A DNA stretch of 11,504 nt from Treponema sp. (GCA_031254175.1 JAIRUY010000150.1:1-11504), one strand, 5' to 3'; shown: positions 1 to 6,408, numbered from the stretch's first letter. Notes: generated from the sequence alone by a model not told the origin. Translations and numbers: made by a program.

Positions 1-49
1 CTATTGTTTTAAGTATAAAAGTTCCCTGATAATTCATCTCCCATTAGCC

Positions 50-300
50 TTTCCAAACAACTCTATTGTATCTTCGATATGAAGTTCCCGAATATGTACT
101 TAAATCTGTTTATTTGTAATTGAAAAAAACCGATATTATAGAGAGGTATAATCATGAAACTATATTGTTTCATTAGACTTGTTCGGAAACCCGATGGTTT
201 CCTCTCAAGTCTTGCATTTTCTCGGGCTAAAGCCCTGCAAAAATACGGTTTTGTAAGGAAGTTGTTCGGAAAACTGAAGTTTCCGAACAACTCTATTATA
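50..300. repeat. Repeat-rich leader upstream of the flagellar operon
   Basis: Two 21-base segments, 50-70 and 280-300, match at 19 of 21 positions in the same orientation. Their first 13 bases (TTTCCRAACAACT) also occur inverted, as AGTTGTTCGGAAA at 260-272 and as the shorter TTGTTCGGAAA at 179-189. There are thus two arms in each orientation. Between them lie two further small hairpins: GGAAACC-CGAT-GGTTTCC at 185-202 and GGGCT-AA-AGCCC at 224-235. The arrangement suggests a dispersed repeat or a structured leader RNA rather than ordinary intergenic DNA. I cannot tell whether it recurs elsewhere in the genome. Bases 1-49 show nothing I can name. Confidence 0.6.
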
Positions 301-327
301 AATGTGCGGCTTCCGGCTGCACAATAA
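154..327 (+). CDS. Possible small basic protein (57 aa), uncertain
   Basis: An ATG at 154 is preceded by a good Shine-Dalgarno sequence, GAGAGG at 141-146, and opens a 57-codon frame ending at TAA 325-327. The stop falls just before the flgN ribosome site (TGAGG, 328-332). The product would be strongly basic, with about twelve Lys/Arg and a single Asp, and has no signal peptide or recognisable domain. Against a real gene: it lies entirely inside the repeat-rich leader, and the repeated arm is read in different frames at 179 and 262, so selection appears to act on the DNA or RNA rather than on the peptide. The opposite strand is also open here. It could be a leader peptide, a repeat-derived ORF, or chance. 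Confidence 0.3.
   Translation: MKLYCFIRLVRKPDGFLSSLAFSRAKALQKYGFVRKLFGKLKFPNNSIINVRLPAAQ
260..292. repeat. Perfect 13-bp inverted repeat (hairpin) ahead of flgN
   Basis: AGTTGTTCGGAAA at 260-272 is the exact reverse complement of TTTCCGAACAACT at 280-292, with a 7-base loop ACTGAAG. It lies about 45 bases ahead of the flgN start. No T-run follows on the plus strand, so it is a poor intrinsic terminator. It could be a protein-binding operator, an mRNA 5' stabilising hairpin, or part of a dispersed repeat. Confidence 0.7.
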
Positions 328-337
328 TGAGGTTACT

Positions 338-847
338 ATGATTTACGAAAAATGCAGAGATATTTTGCTGGAAGAATGTGAGTTTATTCAGAAGGCAGCA
401 GGCATACAGGAACAGATAAAACAGGCAGTCATAAGCAAAGACTGGACTGTTTTTGAAGATAATTTAAGCGCGATGAATGCTGTTGAAAGCAAAATGCTTG
501 AGCTTGAATCCGAAAGAGAACGGCTTTTTTCATTTTTTGAAGTAACATTACATCAGAGAAGTTTCTGTGAAAATTTGGACGAAAAGGGGCGTTTTTACAA
601 ACTTGTTTCTTTTCTGCCGGAGAACCAGCGGAACGATTTAACCTCTATTTATCGAAGCCTGAAAATTGAAGCGATAAAATTGCGAATGGCAAACGACGCG
701 TTAATGGCTTATCTTTCGGGAGTACAAGCTACAATAAAAGAGTTTTTTGAACTTGCGTTCACAGACCGCGGCGGAAAAATGTATACAAATAACGGAACTC
801 AATTTTCACATGATATGCGCAGCATTGTTCTGAATACTCAAGTCTAA
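338..847 (+). CDS. flgN: FlgN-like flagellar export chaperone
   Basis: This 169-residue protein is predicted to be almost wholly alpha-helical, with long charged heptad-like stretches over residues 1-140 and no signal peptide or membrane segment. That fits the cytoplasmic FlgN family, which binds the C-termini of FlgK and FlgL, keeps them unfolded and delivers them to the flagellar type III export gate. The call rests on size, helical character and its position 14 bases upstream of flgK; FlgN sequences diverge too much for a motif match. I chose ATG 338 because TGAGG (328-332) sits 5 bases before it. The frame continues back to an ATG at 302, but that has no Shine-Dalgarno and overlaps the repeat. 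It is the first gene of a flagellar operon with flgK, flgL, fliW and csrA. Confidence 0.8.
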   Translation: MIYEKCRDILLEECEFIQKAAGIQEQIKQAVISKDWTVFEDNLSAMNAVESKMLELESERERLFSFFEVTLHQRSFCENLDEKGRFYKLVSFLPENQRNDLTSIYRSLKIEAIKLRMANDALMAYLSGVQATIKEFFELAFTDRGGKMYTNNGTQFSHDMRSIVLNTQV

Positions 848-861
848 AAAGAGAGGTTGAT

Positions 862-2751
862 ATGACATCGACATTTATGGGATTGGAAATAGGAAAAAGA
901 GGTATTCAAGCTCATCAGCAGGCGCTGGCAACTACCGGACATAACCTGAACAACATAGAAACAAAGGGATATTCACGTCAAAGAGTTGAGTTTTCCGCAT
1001 TTGATCCGATTTATCTGCCGGGATTGAACCGCGCAGAAACACCGGGTCAGATTGGGCAGGGTGTAATTATTGAAAGAATAGAGCGGATTCGCGATCAGCT
1101 TCTGGACAGAAGAATCGTTGCTCAGGCTTCAGAAGAAGGTTATTGGAGCGTACGGGATAAATATGTCAGCGATATGGAAAAACTTCACCTTGTACCGGGA
1201 TTAAACTCTGTAAAAAGCAAGATGGATAGTTTCTGGGACGGATGGCAGGAACTTTCCATGCACGCGGCTGATACGGAATTCCGTCATGCTGTTCTGGAAA
1301 GAGGTAAAACCCTGATTGACGGCATAAAAAATCACTTTAACGGCCTCAGGCAGCTTCAGACAATGGTTGACGAAGATATCCAGATGACTGTTTCAAGAGT
1401 AAATGACATATCACGCCAGATTGCCGGCATTAACGGAGAAATTCAGCGCGTCAAGGCAATGGGAGATAATCCAAATGATCTTATGGACAGGCGTGATTTA
1501 CTGGTAGATGAATTATCATCAATAATTGATATAACAGTAAGCCAGATAGACCCTGATGAATTTATGGTGCATACATCAGGTCATATTTTGGTACAGGGAC
1601 AGGTCAGTCGGCAGTTTGATTTACGCAAAGATATTGACACAGAAGGATTTTCTCACATCTCATGGCGTGATACGGGAAGGGAAATCATTTTTACAAAAGG
1701 AAGCCTTGGAGCCTTGCTTGAGCTGCGTGATAAAACAATAGAGTTTGAAATATCGAACCTTGATAACATGACAATGAATTTTGTCGACCTTGTAAATGAA
1801 ATCCATCGTAACGCATACGGCGCTAACGGTACAACCGGCTTAAATTTCTTTTCCGAATATCCGTTTGTTACAAATGTTAACGGAAATTATGACAGATCAG
1901 GCAATGGGTTTTTTGATTCAAGCTATATTTATAGAATAAACGGAACGAACACACTTGAACCACAGGCTCAACCCGGATTTGAAGGTATTATAACCCTTTC
2001 CGGTTCTGAAAGGCAGATCAATGTTCCCTATTATTCAACTGATACTGTTAATGACATTATTACAAGAATAAATAACTCGGGAGCGGAAGTTGTCGCGCGC
2101 CTTAACAGAGACGGAGTGCTTTCTCTAAAGGGAACGCCTGCGGACTTGGTAGGCGGACAGAGAAGTAACCCGGATTTTGTTATACGTCATATTGAAGATT
2201 CGGGGCATTTCCTTACAGGTTATGCGGGCATTCTGCAAGAATCCGGAGCCGACGGCGCTTTCAGATGGGACAGAGCAAATGCGGTAACAAGTCTTCGCGG
2301 CGGCGCTGAAAATTACGCAGTCGCTCCTGTTGCCCATCCGTCAGGCTGGGTCGAAGTAAACCCCGCGCTGTTAAAAGATCCAACTTCTGTCGCGGCTGGC
2401 TTTGGTTACAACGGAAGGCCGGCAAACCCCGGAAACGGAGACGCGGCGGCCGCAATCGCCTCAATAAGAAATACACAGGTAATGGTAGGAAGGCTTTCAA
2501 CATTTGATGATTATTTTGCGGACACTGTAGGACGAATCGCATTACTTGGTGAACAGTCGGGAAGGGCTCTTGAGACTCAAAATATTTTAATGAAAGACCT
2601 TCGTGACAGAAGACAATCAATGTCCGGCGTTAATATTGACGAAGAACTTACAAATATGATTAGGTACCAGCATGGATATAACGCGGCGGCCAGATATATT
2701 ACAACTGTTAATTCAATGCTTGATACTTTAATCAACCGCATGGGTGTATAA
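862..2751 (+). CDS. flgK: Flagellar hook-associated protein 1 (FlgK)
   Basis: FlgK (HAP1) is the first of the two junction proteins between hook and filament; in spirochetes this junction lies in the periplasm. The 629-residue product begins with the axial-protein D0 helix, and residues around 26-42 carry the rod/hook signature (GHNLNN...KGYSRQRV). It ends with the matching C-terminal helix, with GVNIDEELTNMIRYQHGYNA followed by a heptad helix to the terminus. The variable middle makes it longer than the roughly 547-residue E. coli protein. There is no signal peptide, as expected for a type III export substrate. GAGAGG (851-856) precedes ATG 862. It lies between the chaperone flgN and the partner flgL. 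A glycine/alanine-rich stretch near 505-535 separates the core from the C-terminal helix. Confidence 0.97.
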   Translation: MTSTFMGLEIGKRGIQAHQQALATTGHNLNNIETKGYSRQRVEFSAFDPIYLPGLNRAETPGQIGQGVIIERIERIRDQLLDRRIVAQASEEGYWSVRDKYVSDMEKLHLVPGLNSVKSKMDSFWDGWQELSMHAADTEFRHAVLERGKTLIDGIKNHFNGLRQLQTMVDEDIQMTVSRVNDISRQIAGINGEIQRVKAMGDNPNDLMDRRDLLVDELSSIIDITVSQIDPDEFMVHTSGHILVQGQVSRQFDLRKDIDTEGFSHISWRDTGREIIFTKGSLGALLELRDKTIEFEISNLDNMTMNFVDLVNEIHRNAYGANGTTGLNFFSEYPFVTNVNGNYDRSGNGFFDSSYIYRINGTNTLEPQAQPGFEGIITLSGSERQINVPYYSTDTVNDIITRINNSGAEVVARLNRDGVLSLKGTPADLVGGQRSNPDFVIRHIEDSGHFLTGYAGILQESGADGAFRWDRANAVTSLRGGAENYAVAPVAHPSGWVEVNPALLKDPTSVAAGFGYNGRPANPGNGDAAAAIASIRNTQVMVGRLSTFDDYFADTVGRIALLGEQSGRALETQNILMKDLRDRRQSMSGVNIDEELTNMIRYQHGYNAAARYITTVNSMLDTLINRMGV

Positions 2752-2798
2752 GTCAAACAGATTGCGGCTGATAACGGCTTTAGAAAAGGAGGATTTTT

Positions 2799-4049
2799 AT
2801 GAAAAGGATTTCAAGTGATATGCCGGTTACGGATATGCAGTTTTATCTGAAAAGGCGTGAAGATAATATTTCAAATATACAGGGACAGATAGCGTCTCAT
2901 TCAAAACTTAACAGATTAAGAGATGATCCTCTGGCTGCCGCTCATGCTGTGAGATACGAATCTTTTCTTGCGCGCCTGGATCGCTTTGAAAGAAATACGC
3001 AGTTCGCGATGGAACATTTTGATAACACCTATGATTATCTTTCCGAAGCTACAGCAGTACTTCAAAGGATAAGAGAACTGGCCGTTGAAGGAGCAAACGG
3101 TATTTATTCTCCTGATGAACAAAGAATGATGGCAGTAGAAGTAAATGAACTTTTAAAAGAACTTGTGTCTATTTCCAATGTTTTAGGCCCTGATACAAAA
3201 CAGGCGTTTTCAGGAGACAAAGTTTATACAGAACCGTTCAGAATTGTAGAAGGCACAGTACAGGGCGGCGGCGAAACAATGATTACAAGGGTGGAATACC
3301 GGGGATCAGGCGCGACACGCAGAACAGAGATAGGCGATAATATGTGGCTTGATCTTGATATTGGCGGCGATACTGCGTTCTGGGCGGAAAAAATGCAAAT
3401 TCTTTCCAGAGTTGACGCGACAAATTACAGAGTACAGGAAGCAGGCGCGTTCTATATTGATGGTGTTGAGATCGCAGTTAATGTCGGAGATACGCTGCCG
3501 TCAATTGTCGCGAAAATAAATGATTCCGGAGCTCCGGTAAAAGCGTATATTGATCTTGATACAAGAGGTCTGGCGCTGGAAGGAACTTTTGCTCATCTTA
3601 TCCGCGCTGAAGATAAAGAAGGGGGACCTTCTGTACTTAGAGATTTGGGGATTATAAACGGAAACATGGTTAATAACGCTCCGAACTGGAACAGTACTGC
3701 AATGGTTTTCGGCGGTTCAATATTTGACATGGTAATAAGGCTTAGAGACGGAATGCTGCGGGGTGACAGCGAATTTACCGGAAGTCAGGGAATTGCGGGA
3801 ATTGATCTTGCGCTTGGCAATATTCTTGTAAAAACTGCGGATGTCGGAAGCCGTCAGGAACGCGCGGAGTTGGCATGGAACCGTATTAACAAACAAATCC
3901 CGAATGTATCAGCTATGTTTTCACGCGAAGCAGGAGTGAATATGGAAACCGCTGCCATGGAATTAAAAATGGCGCAATTTGCGCATCAGGCAACGCTTCA
4001 AACCGCGGCGAAGGTGCTGCCTCAAACATTATTGGATTTCTTAAGGTAA
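2799..4049 (+). CDS. flgL: Flagellar hook-associated protein 3 (FlgL)
   Basis: FlgL (HAP3) is the second hook-filament junction protein and sits between FlgK and the first flagellin subunits. The 416-residue product is flagellin-like. Its N-terminal helices (residues 1-140) contain the typical features NRLRDDPLAAAHAVRYES and LQRIRELAVEGANG. Its C-terminal helix (about 340-416) includes the family-typical run of Met, Ala and Gln residues (ETAAMELKMAQFAHQATLQT). It is longer than the roughly 317-residue E. coli protein because of an inserted central domain. AAGGAGG (2786-2792) lies 6 bases before ATG 2799, one of the strongest ribosome sites in the window. This site contains two GGA triplets, the core of CsrA-binding motifs, so control by the downstream csrA product is possible but unproven. 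Confidence 0.95.
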   Translation: MKRISSDMPVTDMQFYLKRREDNISNIQGQIASHSKLNRLRDDPLAAAHAVRYESFLARLDRFERNTQFAMEHFDNTYDYLSEATAVLQRIRELAVEGANGIYSPDEQRMMAVEVNELLKELVSISNVLGPDTKQAFSGDKVYTEPFRIVEGTVQGGGETMITRVEYRGSGATRRTEIGDNMWLDLDIGGDTAFWAEKMQILSRVDATNYRVQEAGAFYIDGVEIAVNVGDTLPSIVAKINDSGAPVKAYIDLDTRGLALEGTFAHLIRAEDKEGGPSVLRDLGIINGNMVNNAPNWNSTAMVFGGSIFDMVIRLRDGMLRGDSEFTGSQGIAGIDLALGNILVKTADVGSRQERAELAWNRINKQIPNVSAMFSREAGVNMETAAMELKMAQFAHQATLQTAAKVLPQTLLDFLR

Positions 4050-4065
4050 CCGGAAGGAGTAAAGA

Positions 4066-4506
4066 ATGAAAGTTGATACAAAGGCATTTGGCGAAATAGA
4101 GGTTGATGAACGCCAGAGGGTAGTTATTCCGCAGGGTCTTTATGGTTTTGAAGATTACAAAGACTTTGTTTTGATAGACGCGGAACAGCAGCCGTTCTTT
4201 TGGCTTCAGTCCTTAAAAGACAGGGAAATTGCCTTTGTTCTTATAAACCCCTTTCTTTTTCGTCCTGATTATGAAGTAAATATTTCCAATGAAGAACTTT
4301 CTGAAATAGAAATAAACTCCCCAGAAAAAGCAGTAATATTTGCTATTGTAACAATTCCACAGGACGGGAATCCAATGACAGCCAATCTTCAGGGCCCTGT
4401 GGTTGTTAACAAGGAAAACATGACCGGAATGCAGGCCATTTTGCCGGATGTAAAATGGAAAACAAGGCATGATATCCTTGATGAACTGAGTAAAATGAGT
4501 AAATAG
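4066..4506 (+). CDS. fliW: Flagellar assembly factor FliW, CsrA antagonist
   Basis: FliW is a small cytoplasmic protein that binds either flagellin or CsrA. When flagellin is exported, freed FliW sequesters CsrA and relieves its block on flagellin translation. The 146-residue product has the full family pattern: IPQGLYGFEDYKDFVLID near the start, PFFWLQSLKDREIAFVLINP (about residues 43-62), DYEVNI, and the MTANLQGPVVVN core (about 104-115). This is the expected length. GGAAGGAG (4052-4059) precedes ATG 4066 and contains two GGA triplets. The TAG stop is followed without a gap by the csrA ATG, which suggests translational coupling of antagonist and target in a fixed ratio. The fliW-csrA pairing is common in spirochetes, Firmicutes and Campylobacterota. 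Confidence 0.97.
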   Translation: MKVDTKAFGEIEVDERQRVVIPQGLYGFEDYKDFVLIDAEQQPFFWLQSLKDREIAFVLINPFLFRPDYEVNISNEELSEIEINSPEKAVIFAIVTIPQDGNPMTANLQGPVVVNKENMTGMQAILPDVKWKTRHDILDELSKMSK

Positions 4507-4725
4507 ATGCTGATATTATCAAGAAAAATTAATGAAAAAATTGTAATTGGAGAGGATATTTCTGTTTCAATTATTGAAATTCGCGGAGATCAGGTACGGA
4601 TTGGAATTGATGCGCCTAAGAAAATAAAAGTTTTCAGACAGGAAGTTTTTGACGCGATAAAATCGGAAAATAAAGCCGCGTCAAAATCAAAACCGGTAAT
4701 ACCTCAGGTTAATTTTAATAAATAG
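4507..4725 (+). CDS. csrA: Carbon storage regulator CsrA, RNA-binding translational regulator
   Basis: CsrA is a homodimeric RNA-binding protein that recognises GGA in hairpin loops, often over ribosome sites, and blocks or stabilises target mRNAs; flagellin mRNA is the usual target in bacteria with FliW. The 72-residue product starts MLILSRK, with the RNA-contacting N-terminal strand (Leu4, Arg6). It keeps GDQVRIGIDAP and Arg44 (KVFRQEV), the second RNA-binding hot spot. A basic, Ser/Lys-rich tail extends past the usual core of about 60 residues. The ATG follows the fliW TAG directly, so any ribosome site is inside fliW: only a weak TGAGT (4496-4500) is present. Reinitiation after fliW is therefore the likely route. 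It is the last gene of the operon, followed by the hairpin array. Confidence 0.97.
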   Translation: MLILSRKINEKIVIGEDISVSIIEIRGDQVRIGIDAPKKIKVFRQEVFDAIKSENKAASKSKPVIPQVNFNK

Positions 4726-4727
4726 TA

Positions 4728-4890
4728 TGAGGCGGTCTGTGTACGACCGCCTGTAATCAGCGGCCATAGGTGAGGCGGTCTGTGTACAACCGCCATTTTA
4801 AAAAAGGCTCTACTAACCATAGGGGGCGACTGTAAACAACAACAATAAATGAGGCGGCCTGTATACGGCCGCCATTGTTAAAAGGCTATC
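4728..4890. repeat. Array of related GC-rich hairpins between csrA and tRNA-Arg
   Basis: Three copies of a 24-base hairpin unit with the form TGAGGCGGYC-TGTRTAC-RRCCGCC begin at 4728, 4771 and 4850; a fourth, degenerate copy starts near 4823. Stems: 8 bp at 4730-4752, 6 bp at 4774-4794 and 7 bp at 4853-4873, each around a TGTRTAC core. A stem base pair is T:A in the first copy and C:G in the last, a compensatory change. CCATAGG recurs at 4764-4770 and 4817-4823. The second and fourth units remain similar beyond the stem (ATTKT..AAAAGGCT), which points to local duplication. No ORF is present. Some copies may end csrA transcription; for example the second is followed by ATTTTAAAAAA. Confidence 0.75.
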
Positions 4891-4904
4891 GCCTTTTAAC
4901 AATG
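4873..4904. terminator. Perfect 14-bp hairpin, probable terminator for tRNA-Arg and/or csrA
   Basis: CATTGTTAAAAGGC (4873-4886), loop TATC, and GCCTTTTAACAATG (4891-4904) form a perfect stem. The AAAAGGC...GCCTTTT core gives a short GC clamp with a U-tract in both directions, so it could serve as a bidirectional terminator between the converging operons. On the minus strand it begins at the last bases of the tRNA, so the mature 3' end must be cut out of the foot of this hairpin. Confidence 0.6.
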
Positions 4905-4975
4905 ATCGAGGCAGGAATCGAACCTGCGACCAATAGCTTAGAAGGCTATTGCTCTATCCACTGAGCTACTCGACC
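4903..4975 (-). tRNA. tRNA-Arg, anticodon UCU
   Basis: Read on the minus strand this folds into a complete cloverleaf. The acceptor stem is GGTCGAG with CTCGATC (one G-T pair). The D stem is GCTC/GAGC, and the D loop has the usual AGTGGATA. The anticodon stem is ATAGC/GCTAT around loop CTTCTAA, giving anticodon UCU for AGA/AGG arginine codons. The T arm is GCAGG-TTCGATT-CCTGC. The discriminator base is A. CCA is not encoded, so tRNA nucleotidyltransferase must add it. It lies 34 bases downstream of the RelA/SpoT-like gene on the same strand. Confidence 0.96.
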
Positions 4976-5000
4976 GAAGGACAAGTCAATAATTATGATG

Positions 5001-5029
5001 ATTATATAATTACATCCTTAACTTTTCAA
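5001..5029 (-). promoter_or_regulatory. Predicted sigma70 promoter for tRNA-Arg
   Basis: On the minus strand, TTGAAA (5029-5024) and TATAAT (5006-5001) are separated by 17 bases, five of six and six of six matches to consensus. Transcription would start near 4994, about 19 bases before the tRNA 5' end. The -35 box lies within the last codons of the RelA/SpoT-like gene and the spacer spans its stop codon, so the tRNA can be made independently of that gene. Confidence 0.6.
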
Positions 5030-6281
5030 GGAGTAATTCCTTAAACTTGGCCGCGGAGTTATTTTCAGGTTCAAGCGCGAGAGATTTTTCACAATCTGAC
5101 AACGCCTGCGGAATATCGCCAATATGATAATATGCCTGTCCGCGCCTGAAAAGACAAAATGATTGATAAGGATTTAAAGACAGAGAGAGGGTATAGTCTT
5201 CTATCGCGGGCAAATGATGTCTTAAAACCGAATGTACCACTCCGCGGTAATAGGCGGCTTTGTACGATTTTTCATCAAGTTTCAGGGTATTGGTAAAGTC
5301 ATCAATGGCTTCATTGTATTGTGAACATGCGAAGTTGGCCATGCCCCGGTGTTTGTAAATTATCGAACATATTGTGTTGTCAGGCTTTAACTCCAAGATT
5401 TTGGTGTATTGGCTGATTGCTTCGCTGAACCTGTTTTGGTTATGTGCCGACAATGCGTTTACAAGAAGATCATCAATGGAAATATTGTTTGCGGACGAAG
5501 TCTCAAGCCCAGCATTGAGAGGAACCTCTTTTTTTGTTACCTCTTTCGATGAGAAAAGCAAATTATCTGTTGCTTCTTCAATTTTATTGTAGAAGCTTTC
5601 CCGCCTTTTTTCCATTTCCTTACTGTATTTTCTCTGATAACTTCTGATCTCTTGAAAGATAATGTCCGCCAGAGAAAGGCTTGCATTAACAGCTGCCAGT
5701 TTACGTTTCATCGGTTCATCAAACGGGCTGAATTCGGCTTTGTATACAAGTTCATGCTCAACTTCCGCCCATGCATCCTGTAAAATGGTGCGTATCTGGA
5801 TTTCAGCAATATCAGTTCCGGGTTCTCCGCGATGTTCAGTAATTTCTCCGGGTATTTTTATCAATATATGAATCGATTCATAGCCGAATTCCTTAAAAGT
5901 GTAATGTCCCTTTTTTTCTGTTTCGACAATGGAAAAATGTTTTTTTATTATATTTTCTACCGCGCTTAAATCTTCGATAAATGGGCATATAATCCGTGCT
6001 CCGAGAAGATCTGTAATTTGCGGATTATTGTCTCCGGCTTTAAGAAGACGAAGGTATTTTGAAAAATAACTTTCAAAATTTTTCATTCTGCCGCTGACAA
6101 CAGGAGTGGAATTAAAATGAATTAGCAGATGGTCTAACCAGTCTTTTAAATCATTAACAATATGATGGCGGATATCAATGTACTTGTCATATTCACGTTT
6201 TAAGGCTTCTTTTTCAGGAGGAGAGTTATTCTCGGTTTCTTCTCTGGAAAAATCATGTGTATTTTTTAAATTATTTTCCAT
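5010..6281 (-). CDS. RelA/SpoT-type (p)ppGpp synthetase domain fused to TPR repeats
   Basis: This 423-residue cytoplasmic protein has a RelA/SpoT nucleotidyltransferase domain (about 35-185) that would transfer pyrophosphate from ATP, classically to GDP/GTP. Catalytic landmarks are present: GRMKNFES (64-71), DLLGARI (91-97, with the metal-binding Asp and conserved Arg), GYESIH (133-138), and EIQIRT (160-165, with the catalytic Glu) followed by WAEVEHELVYK. No HD hydrolase, TGS or ACT domain is present, so it resembles a small alarmone synthetase, not a full-length Rel. A charged helix (about 205-245) leads to four TPR-like repeats (about 273-408), a protein-interaction module. There is no Shine-Dalgarno at the right distance from ATG 6281. 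An in-frame TAA lies just upstream with no other start codon in between. Whether it makes ppGpp or pyrophosphorylates another target, such as tRNA in toxic relatives, cannot be read from sequence alone. Confidence 0.85.
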   Translation of the reverse strand: MENNLKNTHDFSREETENNSPPEKEALKREYDKYIDIRHHIVNDLKDWLDHLLIHFNSTPVVSGRMKNFESYFSKYLRLLKAGDNNPQITDLLGARIICPFIEDLSAVENIIKKHFSIVETEKKGHYTFKEFGYESIHILIKIPGEITEHRGEPGTDIAEIQIRTILQDAWAEVEHELVYKAEFSPFDEPMKRKLAAVNASLSLADIIFQEIRSYQRKYSKEMEKRRESFYNKIEEATDNLLFSSKEVTKKEVPLNAGLETSSANNISIDDLLVNALSAHNQNRFSEAISQYTKILELKPDNTICSIIYKHRGMANFACSQYNEAIDDFTNTLKLDEKSYKAAYYRGVVHSVLRHHLPAIEDYTLSLSLNPYQSFCLFRRGQAYYHIGDIPQALSDCEKSLALEPENNSAAKFKELLLEKLRM

Positions 6282-6296
6282 GTATAAAATGAAAAG

Positions 6297-6323
6297 GTAT
6301 TAATCCTTCCTTTCTTTCGTCAA
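6297..6323 (-). promoter_or_regulatory. Weak candidate promoter for the RelA/SpoT-TPR gene
   Basis: TTGACG (6323-6318) matches the -35 consensus at five of six positions and directly abuts the U-tract of the flaA terminator. The best -10 is TAATAC (6302-6297), a poor match at a short 15-base spacing. If used, transcription would start within about ten bases of ATG 6281. That would give a near-leaderless mRNA, consistent with the missing ribosome site. Confidence 0.25.
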
Positions 6324-6326
6324 TAA

Positions 6327-6375
6327 AAAATGCTGCCTGAAGCCCATCTATGATGCGCTATTCAGACAGCATTTT
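6327..6375 (-). terminator. Intrinsic terminator downstream of flaA
   Basis: Arms 6327-6341 and 6361-6375 pair over 15 bp with one G-U or mismatch position. The 19-base loop has further partial pairing (GCCCATC/GATGCGC). Read on the minus strand, the stem is followed by TTTTTT (6330-6325), a textbook intrinsic terminator for flaA transcripts. Confidence 0.85.
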
Positions 6376-6382
6376 CTTTAAG

Positions 6383-6404
6383 AAAACCGCGATTAAACGG
6401 TTTT
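6383..6404 (-). terminator. Second, stop-proximal hairpin after flaA
   Basis: AAAACCG (6383-6389) and CGGTTTT (6398-6404) pair around an 8-base loop, starting four bases past the flaA stop codon. On the minus strand the stem ends in TTTT and is followed by CTT. It may act as the first of two tandem terminators or protect the flaA mRNA 3' end. Confidence 0.5.
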
Positions 6405-6408
6405 TACC

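Noticed and set aside
129..136. ACCGATAT resembling a sigma28 -10 box (GCCGATAA)
   Set aside because: Two mismatches, and no TAAA at the required spacing upstream; not supportable as a flagellar promoter.
147..152. Perfect TATAAT as a promoter for the flagellar operon
   Set aside because: No -35 at 16-18 bases; the nearest TTGAAA (120-125) gives a 21-base spacer. It also lies between the ribosome site and ATG of the small ORF. Kept only as a weak possibility.
63..290. 75-codon minus-strand frame in the leader
   Set aside because: It begins with TTG inside the inverted repeat, has no ribosome site and reads through the repeat arms; it is most likely an artefact of repeat composition.
2261..2620. 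119-codon minus-strand frame opposite flgK
   Set aside because: Shadow of conserved flgK coding sequence, with low-complexity Arg/Pro/Leu content and no ribosome site or family resemblance.
4728..4890. CRISPR array
   Set aside because: The repeated units are only three or four, diverged, and separated by unequal spacers of about 4-30 bases that are themselves partly related; no cas genes are nearby.
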